Assembly: GCA_028719205.1 (NCBI GenBank)
Contig: JAQUKH010000002.1
Coordinates: forward strand, 1 to 64,000
Source of the DNA: a bacterium
GTDB taxonomy: Bacteria; JACRDZ01; JAQUKH01
Length of the DNA stretch: 64,000 bases
Direction: 5' to 3'
Part shown: in pieces, positions 58,338 through 64,000 of the stretch
Layout of the letters: each line of letters begins with the position of its first letter
Numbering within the stretch: position 1 is the first letter of the stretch
Notes under the pieces: model-generated
Seen by the model: only the letters and a program-made list of their open reading frames with translations
The model's database searches: none
Told to the model about the DNA's origin: nothing
Translations under genes and position numbers: made by a program

Positions 58338-59798
58338 ATGAATATTCATTCGTTATCAGTTAAAGAGTTGAATAATAAGCTTAATAAAAAAGAGATATCC
58401 TGTAAAGAAATAGTAGAGAGTTTTTTAAGCAGGATTGAGAAGGTTGAGCCGAAGGTTAAGGCGTTTTTATATACTAATGGAGACAGGGCCCGCAAAAAAG
58501 CTGAAGAGGTTGATAAAAAAATTTCATCGGGCGCAAAATTAAAACCGCTTGAAGGGATACCGATCGCGATAAAAGATAATATGTGTACGGAAGGAATGCC
58601 TACTACGTGCGCCTCTAAAATTTTATCTGATTTTAAACCGCCATATTCAGCTGATGTTATAAACAGGATAGAAGCTACCGGGATGATAATCATCGGCAAG
58701 ACCAATATGGACGAGTTTGCTATGGGTTCTTCCACGGAAAATTCCGCTTATGGGGCTACGCGTAATCCATGGGATCCGGAGCGCGCGCCGGGCGGGTCGA
58801 GCGGAGGAAGCGCCGCCGCGGTAGCCGCAGATGAGGCTCCATTGGCCCTTGGTTCGGATACAGGAGGTTCTATACGCCAGCCTGCGTCATTTTGCGGGGT
58901 TGTTGGATTAAAGCCGACTTACGGCCGGGTTTCCCGTTATGGCTTAATTGCCTTTGCCTCATCTCTTGACCAGATCGGCCCGATCACGCGTGAGGTTTAT
59001 GACAGCGCGCTTTTGTTTCAGGCGATCGCTGGCCATGATCCAAAGGATTCAACCTCTGCTGGTTTGTCTGTTCCGGAAATAACGGATTTTCTTAAAAAAG
59101 ATATTAAAGGTTTGCGCTTAGGGATACCCCGTGAATATTTTAACCCTGAAATGGATAGTGAAGTTAAAAATAAAATTTCAGAGGCAATTAAAAAACTTAC
59201 TGACCTGGGGGCAGTCGTTAAAGAAATTTCTCTGCCTCATACGGAATACGCCGTTTCTGTTTATTACATTATTGCCACGGCCGAGGCGTCGGCCAACCTG
59301 GCGAGATATGACGGCGTTCGTTATGGTTCAAGGGCAAATAAGGCTGAAAATCTTTTTCAAATGTATAGCCTTACCCGGGGGGAAGGGTTCGGCACAGAGG
59401 TTAAACGCCGGATAATGTTAGGTACCTACGCGTTAAGCGCGGGCTATTACGACGCTTATTATCTCAAGGCTCAAAAGGTACGGACTTTGATTAAAAATGA
59501 TTTTGATGAAGCCTTTAAGGCCTGCGACGCGATCATTACACCGACCGCGCCTACACCGGCTTTTAAATTAGGAGAAAAGTCAACAAATCCTTTAGAAATG
59601 TATTTATCAGATATCTTTACGATTTCCGTGAATTTAGCAGGGATCCCCGGTATTTCTATCCCGTGCGGATTTAGCAAAGGTAATTTGCCGATCGGTTTAC
59701 AGATCTTGGGGCGTCCGTTTGATGAAGGTACGATCTTACAGATCGCGTATAATTTTGAACAGGCAACCGGGTATCATTTAAGGAAAACAAATATTTAG
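58338..59798 (+). CDS. gatA: Glutamyl-tRNA(Gln) amidotransferase subunit A
   Basis: 486 residues, amidase-signature enzyme. Catalytic Lys in '[14 protein letters not shown]', Ser-cis-Ser in '[15 protein letters not shown]' and '[31 protein letters not shown]' with the nucleophilic Ser. It frees ammonia from glutamine for GatB. gatB follows only after two unrelated genes (59901-61267). Confidence 0.97.
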   Translation: MNIHSLSVKELNNKLNKKEISCKEIVESFLSRIEKVEPKVKAFLYTNGDRARKKAEEVDKKISSGAKLKPLEGIPIAIKDNMCTEGMPTTCASKILSDFKPPYSADVINRIEATGMIIIGKTNMDEFAMGSSTENSAYGATRNPWDPERAPGGSSGGSAAAVAADEAPLALGSDTGGSIRQPASFCGVVGLKPTYGRVSRYGLIAFASSLDQIGPITREVYDSALLFQAIAGHDPKDSTSAGLSVPEITDFLKKDIKGLRLGIPREYFNPEMDSEVKNKISEAIKKLTDLGAVVKEISLPHTEYAVSVYYIIATAEASANLARYDGVRYGSRANKAENLFQMYSLTRGEGFGTEVKRRIMLGTYALSAGYYDAYYLKAQKVRTLIKNDFDEAFKACDAIITPTAPTPAFKLGEKSTNPLEMYLSDIFTISVNLAGIPGISIPCGFSKGNLPIGLQILGRPFDEGTILQIAYNFEQATGYHLRKTNI

Positions 59799-59900
59799 TT
59801 ACTTAACTTCACTTATTAGTTTATTAAATAATAAATATTGTTAATATATTGCTGATGAAATAATAAGCTTTTACAGGCTTATTCTTGAGAAAGGAGAACT

Positions 59901-60104
59901 ATGGGGATTTTATTTGATCTTAAGAAAAAGATAGATGATACTATAAATATAAACAATATGGATAAGTCTAAGATTAAAGGATTATTGGTTCTTAAAACTG
60001 GATTTTCACTTGCTCCAATTAAGGAAGACACACCAGATGACCCTGAAAAAATTGAAAAATTAAAAAAAGCGATTGCGGAAATTTTACATATTACCAATTT
60101 ATAA
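59901..60104 (+). CDS. Small hypothetical protein
   Basis: 67 residues, charged, no signal peptide: 'MGILFDLKKKIDDTININNMDKSKIKGLLVLKTGFSLAPIKEDTPDD...'. It has a full GAAAGGAG ribosome site 7 nt before ATG, and its stop overlaps the ribosome site of the sensor gene 11 nt downstream, which supports expression as a pair. Family not recognised; DUF-type partner of the sensor is a guess. Confidence 0.65.
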   Translation: MGILFDLKKKIDDTININNMDKSKIKGLLVLKTGFSLAPIKEDTPDDPEKIEKLKKAIAEILHITNL

Positions 60105-60115
60105 GGAGATAGTTG

Positions 60116-61267
60116 ATGACAATTAAATTAAAAACTGTTTTAGTTATTATCTCTAGTTTTTTTATCTTTGCGTTAATAATTCTTTATTTTTCAAATAGGA
60201 ATTACCAAAGAAATATTGAGTTTATTTCGAGTGAAGCTATTGATAATGCACGCATATCTTTTAAAAATCTCCAGGTTAATGATACAAAAATGCTTTCTTC
60301 AACATTAGAAGGGTTACTTGTAGATGATTCAATCAGGAATACATTTAGCAAGCGTGACCGCAAAAAACTACTTGAATTAACCAGCCCGTTATTCACAAAA
60401 CTACACGAAAAATATTCGATCACGCATTTTTACTTTATCGATCCTCCTCCAAGCAGTAAATGTTTCCTGAGGGTTCATACTCCGGAAATATTTGATGATG
60501 AAATAAAGAGAGCTACTTATATAAGTTCAATAAAATCAGGTACATTTGGATCCGGGCTTGAACTTGGCAAAACAGCATTCGCGCTTCGAGTAGTACATCC
60601 TGTTTATAACAGCGGGAAACTGATCGGGTATATGGAGCTGGGAGAAGAGATAGAACATTTTTTACAGACTATGAAATCTCAAACCAACGATGAATTTGGT
60701 TTTATTGTTGCAAAGGATAAAATAGACAAAAATGAGTATTTAACGATGCGAAAAAATAATAACCTTACTGACAACTGGGACGAGATGAAGGATGTTATTA
60801 TAACAGGAAAAACAATGAAAGATGACACCCTTCTAAATATTAATATAGATTTATCCGCAATACCGGATAAAGGTATGATCTTGGGAAATCTTAAACAAGG
60901 GAAAAATATGTTTATAAAAGGTTTATTCCCTGTTATTGATGCAAATTCAGAAAAAGTAGGGGCAATTTTTGTCTTACACGATATTTCTAATGATTACAAC
61001 ATGATGAAGAAAACACAAATAGCTATTATTATGATTGTGGTTATAATGAGTATCTTCATATCTGTATTACTAATAATATTACTCAATAATTTGATTTTTT
61101 CAAGATTGCATTCAATGAATGAAGCGGCAATAAGGGTTGTTGGTGGGGATTATGATTTCCCGATTAAAGTCCATAATGATGATGAGATTGGGGAGTTTGA
61201 GTCATTATTCGAGCAGTTTCGGGTAGTTTTTGTGGATACAATAAAACAAATAAGCAGCAAAAAGTAG
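60116..61267 (+). CDS. Double-Cache membrane sensor ending after HAMP, with no output domain
   Basis: About 383 residues: span ~6-24, periplasmic region ~25-300 of dCache_3 type ('LHEKYSITHFYFIDPPPSSKCFLRVHTPEIFDDEI', 'LELGKTAFALRVVHPVYNSGKLIGYMELGEEI', 'GFIVAKDKI'), span ~305-330, HAMP ~330-380 ('NNLIFSRLHSMNEAAIRVVGGDYDFPIKVHNDDEIGEFESLFEQF'). The stop comes right after HAMP; there is no kinase, cyclase, phosphodiesterase or chemotaxis domain. ATG 60116 is chosen over TTG 60113 (AAGGAG at 60103-60108). Confidence 0.85.
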   Translation: MTIKLKTVLVIISSFFIFALIILYFSNRNYQRNIEFISSEAIDNARISFKNLQVNDTKMLSSTLEGLLVDDSIRNTFSKRDRKKLLELTSPLFTKLHEKYSITHFYFIDPPPSSKCFLRVHTPEIFDDEIKRATYISSIKSGTFGSGLELGKTAFALRVVHPVYNSGKLIGYMELGEEIEHFLQTMKSQTNDEFGFIVAKDKIDKNEYLTMRKNNNLTDNWDEMKDVIITGKTMKDDTLLNINIDLSAIPDKGMILGNLKQGKNMFIKGLFPVIDANSEKVGAIFVLHDISNDYNMMKKTQIAIIMIVVIMSIFISVLLIILLNNLIFSRLHSMNEAAIRVVGGDYDFPIKVHNDDEIGEFESLFEQFRVVFVDTIKQISSKK

Positions 61268-61308
61268 ATTTTAGGGTCTGGAATACCTTTAAATTAGAGG
61301 AAATCTTT

Positions 61309-62745
61309 ATGGTTTATGAAACAGTAATCGGATTGGAAGTCCACGCGCAGCTATTAACAAACACAAAAATATTTTGTTCCTGTTCTGCAAAATTCGGGCA
61401 GACGGAAAACAGCCAGGTATGCCCGATTTGTCTTGGCATGCCCGGGGTTCTGCCGGTTTTGAATAAAAAGGTAGTTGAATTTTCAATAAAAACCGGACTG
61501 GCTTTGAATTGCAAGATCCAGCCGGTGATGCATTTTGACAGAAAAAATTATTTTTATCCGGACCTGCCTAAAGGGTATCAGATCTCTCAATTTGATTTTC
61601 CTCTGGCTAAAGCCGGTGTGATTGAACTTCGTTCAGGGAAAAAAATAGGGATTACGCGTGTCCATATGGAAGAGGACGCGGGAAAATTAGTGCATCCTGA
61701 AGCACTGGAAAACGCGGAGTTTAGCCTTGTTGATCTGAACCGTGCCGGTGTTCCGCTGATGGAAATTGTCAGCGAACCGGATATGCGGAGTCCTGCTGAG
61801 GCAAAGGAATATTTAGAACTTCTTCGAAATACATTGCGTTACATAGAAGTTTGTGATGGAAACATGGAAGAAGGAAGTTTCAGGTGTGACGCTAATGTTT
61901 CTATCAGGGAATACGGGAGTACGGTTTTAGGAACAAAGGTTGAACTGAAGAATATGAATTCTTTTAGAAATGTTGAGCTTGCTTTGGAATATGAAATAGA
62001 AAGGCAAAAAAAGGTTTTGTCTGAAGGCGGAAGAATAAACCAGGAAACAAGGTTGTGGAATGTTGATAAATGTATAACTATTTCTATGCGCAGTAAAGAA
62101 GAGTCTCATGATTACCGCTACTTTCCTGAACCGGATTTAGTTCCTTTTACGCCTGCAATGGATTGGATAAAAGAAATATCAATGACTTTGCCTGAGTTAC
62201 CGCTTATAAGAGAGAAGCGGTTTGTATCGCAATATAATATTCCGTTAAATGACGCTCAAACGTTTATTAATGAAAAAGAACTGGCTGATTATTTTGAAGA
62301 ATGCGTAAAATTATGTAACCAACCCAGGGTAGTAAGCAACTGGATATTAAATGAGCTTCTGGCCAAACTTAAAGAAAAAAATATCTCAATTAAGGAATGC
62401 CCCATTAAGCCGGTTAATTTTAAAGAAATGATAGAATTAATGGATAAAGGAGTAATTAGCGGAAAAATTGCAAAGACTGTATTTGGAGAAATGTTTCAAT
62501 CTAGCTCCAGTTCTGCCAGCGCAATAGTAGAAAGAATGGGTTTGACACAAATTGTTAACACTGACGAAATAGGCGCTATTGTAGATTCTGTAATTGCACA
62601 GCAGGCAGAGGTGGTCACATCTTATAAAAACGGCAAGGAAAAGGCCCTTGGCTTTTTAGTTGGCGAGGTAATGAAAATATCCAAAGGTAAAGCAAACCCC
62701 AAAATAGTAAATGAGTTATTATTAAAAAAATTAAAGGGCATTTAG
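61309..62745 (+). CDS. gatB: Aspartyl/glutamyl-tRNA amidotransferase subunit B
   Basis: 478 residues, full length: 'ETVIGLEVHAQLLTNTKIFCSC', zinc site 'CSCSAKFG...CPICLGMPGVLPV', 'DRKNYFYPDLPKGYQISQFD', 'HMEEDAGKLVH', 'DLNRAGVPLMEIVSEPDMRSPAEA', and the C-terminal YqeY-like domain 'KEKALGFLVGEVMKISKGKANPKIVNELL'. It phosphorylates the mischarged tRNA and adds ammonia from GatA. AGAGGA before ATG. Confidence 0.97.
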   Translation: MVYETVIGLEVHAQLLTNTKIFCSCSAKFGQTENSQVCPICLGMPGVLPVLNKKVVEFSIKTGLALNCKIQPVMHFDRKNYFYPDLPKGYQISQFDFPLAKAGVIELRSGKKIGITRVHMEEDAGKLVHPEALENAEFSLVDLNRAGVPLMEIVSEPDMRSPAEAKEYLELLRNTLRYIEVCDGNMEEGSFRCDANVSIREYGSTVLGTKVELKNMNSFRNVELALEYEIERQKKVLSEGGRINQETRLWNVDKCITISMRSKEESHDYRYFPEPDLVPFTPAMDWIKEISMTLPELPLIREKRFVSQYNIPLNDAQTFINEKELADYFEECVKLCNQPRVVSNWILNELLAKLKEKNISIKECPIKPVNFKEMIELMDKGVISGKIAKTVFGEMFQSSSSSASAIVERMGLTQIVNTDEIGAIVDSVIAQQAEVVTSYKNGKEKALGFLVGEVMKISKGKANPKIVNELLLKKLKGI

Positions 62746-62784
62746 GCATCCTCTAAAGATTAGGATGGGCTAAGCTTAAGCAGA

Positions 62785-62805
62785 ACCTGCCCGAGGTAGG
62801 CAGGT
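62785..62805. repeat. Palindrome between gatB and the REC-GAF-HD-GYP gene
   Basis: ACCTGCC - CGAGGTA - GGCAGGT, flanked by CTTAAGCAGA on the left and CCGCGTAATC on the right. These flanks resemble the TTAAGCGGA/TCCGCTTAA ends of repeat copies A and B, so it may be a third, degraded member. Confidence 0.5.
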
Positions 62806-62847
62806 CCGCGTAATCAGGTATGATTGATATTACAGCAGGAGTGTTCC

Positions 62848-64000
62848 ATGAAAATTCTTGTAGTAGATGATAATGAGATTATATTGAATGTAGTTTCAGA
62901 TGTTCTCAGAGCAGATGGATATTCGGTTGTTTCAGTTAATAACGCGCCTGAGGCATTGAAAAAATTAAAGCAGAAAGATTATGAACTTTTGATAACTGAT
63001 ATTAAGATGCCTTTTATGACTGGAATAGAAATAATTAAAAAACTGCCCCAGATTTCTCCGCACACAAAAGTAATTATTATAACAGGTTGTACGGAATTAG
63101 ATTTAGCCCAGGACGCTATCAGACAAGGAGTATATGAATATCTTTTAAAGCCTTTTAATAATGATACGCTGCGTTTAGCGGTTAAAAACGCGATTAAGAG
63201 AAAAAAAGAAGAAGAAGAAGCAGCCCGCTTAAAAGAATTATTTGGCCTCTTTCGGGTCAGCGAATTTATAACTTCAAGCTATACTTCAAAAAAACTTCTT
63301 GAATTAATTCTTTCTTATATTATTAAACAGCTTAATGCCAGTCAGGGTTCGATTATGCTTTTGAATCGAGAAACGGAGACTCTTTTTATAGCTGCCTCTG
63401 TAGGGTTAGATGAAGAAATTGTTAAAAATACTAATATAAAAGTAGGTGAAGGGATTGCAGGCCGTGTATTTAAGGACGGGATGCCCGTTCTTGTAACAAA
63501 TATAGAAGAACATCCTTTATTTTCTGAAATTGCCCGCGGTTATCCTGACAAATCTTTTGTAAGCTATGCCATTAAATCAAATGAAGAGATTATTTCTTTC
63601 CCCCTGGCTACAGCTAAAAAAGTGCTAGGTGTGATTAATGTCAGAAAAAAGACAGATAATACTTCTTTTACGCAGGCTGATATGGAATTGATTTCGATTC
63701 TTTCAACTCAGGCAGCCGTTGCCATTGAAAACAACCAGCTTTTAGATAATCTGAATAATGTTTATATAGAAATAATGCAGTTTATTGTCGCGCTAACTGA
63801 AGCCCGGGATGTTTATTTAAAAGGGCATACACAACGAGTTACTGAATGGTGTTTAAAATTAGGAGAGGAATTAAGGCTTGAAAAAGAGGAATTGGAAGTA
63901 TTAAGATATGCGGCGACATTGCATGATATAGGTAAATTGGCTGTTAACGAATTGATCCTTAATAAACCGGTTAAGTTTACGCCTGAAGAATATGAAATGA
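62848..64000 (+). CDS. Response regulator with GAF and HD-GYP domains (cut by right edge)
   Basis: 384 residues seen. Intact receiver (about 1-120: 'ILVVDDNE', 'LLITDIKMPF', 'YEYLLKPFN'), GAF (about 150-300, 'LLELILSYIIKQLNASQGSIMLLNRE', 'VGEGIAGRVFKDG'), then the start of an HD-GYP domain with 'GHTQRVTEWCLKLGEEL' and 'ATLHDIGKLAVN'. The HHExxxGxGYP part is outside the window. Likely a phosphorylation-controlled cyclic di-GMP phosphodiesterase. AGGAG lies 8 nt before the ATG. No cognate kinase in the window. Confidence 0.93.
   Translation, partial: MKILVVDDNEIILNVVSDVLRADGYSVVSVNNAPEALKKLKQKDYELLITDIKMPFMTGIEIIKKLPQISPHTKVIIITGCTELDLAQDAIRQGVYEYLLKPFNNDTLRLAVKNAIKRKKEEEEAARLKELFGLFRVSEFITSSYTSKKLLELILSYIIKQLNASQGSIMLLNRETETLFIAASVGLDEEIVKNTNIKVGEGIAGRVFKDGMPVLVTNIEEHPLFSEIARGYPDKSFVSYAIKSNEEIISFPLATAKKVLGVINVRKKTDNTSFTQADMELISILSTQAAVAIENNQLLDNLNNVYIEIMQFIVALTEARDVYLKGHTQRVTEWCLKLGEELRLEKEELEVLRYAATLHDIGKLAVNELILNKPVKFTPEEYEM

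Overview
The window is a piece of a bacterial chromosome, AT-rich by eye and almost wholly coding, with no stretch over about 150 bases left between genes. Lipoproteins, beta-barrel-like exported proteins, RmuC, a LolA-like protein and DUF3108 point to a diderm (Gram-negative) cell. Hydrogenase maturation genes (hypC, hypD, hypE, hypF), a dedicated nickel importer with NikR, LarC, a pentaheme cytochrome c and TrpB2 suggest an anaerobe, perhaps an uncultured candidate-phylum lineage. Nothing in the sequence fixes the phylum. I saw no tRNA, rRNA or CRISPR array.

Layout. 1-4 kb: truncated ABC exporter, FmdB-type zinc ribbon, diguanylate cyclase, Rrf2 regulator and pentaheme cytochrome. 4-10 kb: LolA-like protein, lipoprotein-hypE, DUF2059, trpB2, dinB. 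10-14 kb: cupin-ygbA pair, Ste24-like protease, two tandem paralogous exported proteins. 14-23 kb, minus strand: hypF, then a radC-hsdM-hsdS-ORF6N cassette, then hypC and hypD. 23-26.6 kb: REC-GGDEF and exported proteins arranged around a palindromic two-way promoter. 26.6-31 kb: nickel regulon (nikR, DUF2292, outer-membrane protein, cbiM-cbiQ-cbiO). 31-34.6 kb: rpe, a PhnD-like lipoprotein and a HAMP-PAS-HD-GYP sensor. 34.6-45.5 kb: addB and, separately, rmuC-DUF169-addA, parted by a plus-strand block of GGDEF, tandem-DHp, two receivers and a tautomerase. 45.6-55 kb: larC, AAA_14 ATPase, CPA2 antiporter, archease, GyrI-like, YceH, a degenerate nucleotidyltransferase with TPM and LemA proteins, a phosphatase and ubiE. 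55-64 kb: LOG protein, pcrA, gatCA, an output-less Cache-HAMP sensor, gatB and a truncated REC-GAF-HD-GYP protein.

How the genes fit together. (1) Nickel: CbiMQO with an outer-membrane protein and NikR would import and control nickel for the Hyp-matured hydrogenase and for LarC; two matching operator-like sites lie upstream of nikR and of the transport genes. (2) A probable Rrf2 regulon: related 17-bp dyads lie at the promoters of the Rrf2 gene and the cytochrome, with a half-dyad at the cupin-ygbA promoter. YgbA is a target of the Rrf2 protein NsrR in enterobacteria, so a nitric-oxide or Fe-S response is a reasonable guess. (3) Cyclic di-GMP: three GGDEF proteins and two HD-GYP proteins, no EAL domain. 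(4) DNA repair: AddAB-like nuclease-helicase, RmuC, PcrA, DinB, RadC. (5) tRNA charging: GatCAB.

The strongest unusual signals are the Rrf2 dyads, the palindromic bidirectional promoter at 25.6 kb, palindromic repeats that share ends but carry different hairpin cores (one related palindrome sits in frame inside ygbA), frequent promoter spacing that predicts leaderless mRNAs, a defence-type cassette inside the hyp cluster, and several signalling proteins that lack a catalytic or output part.
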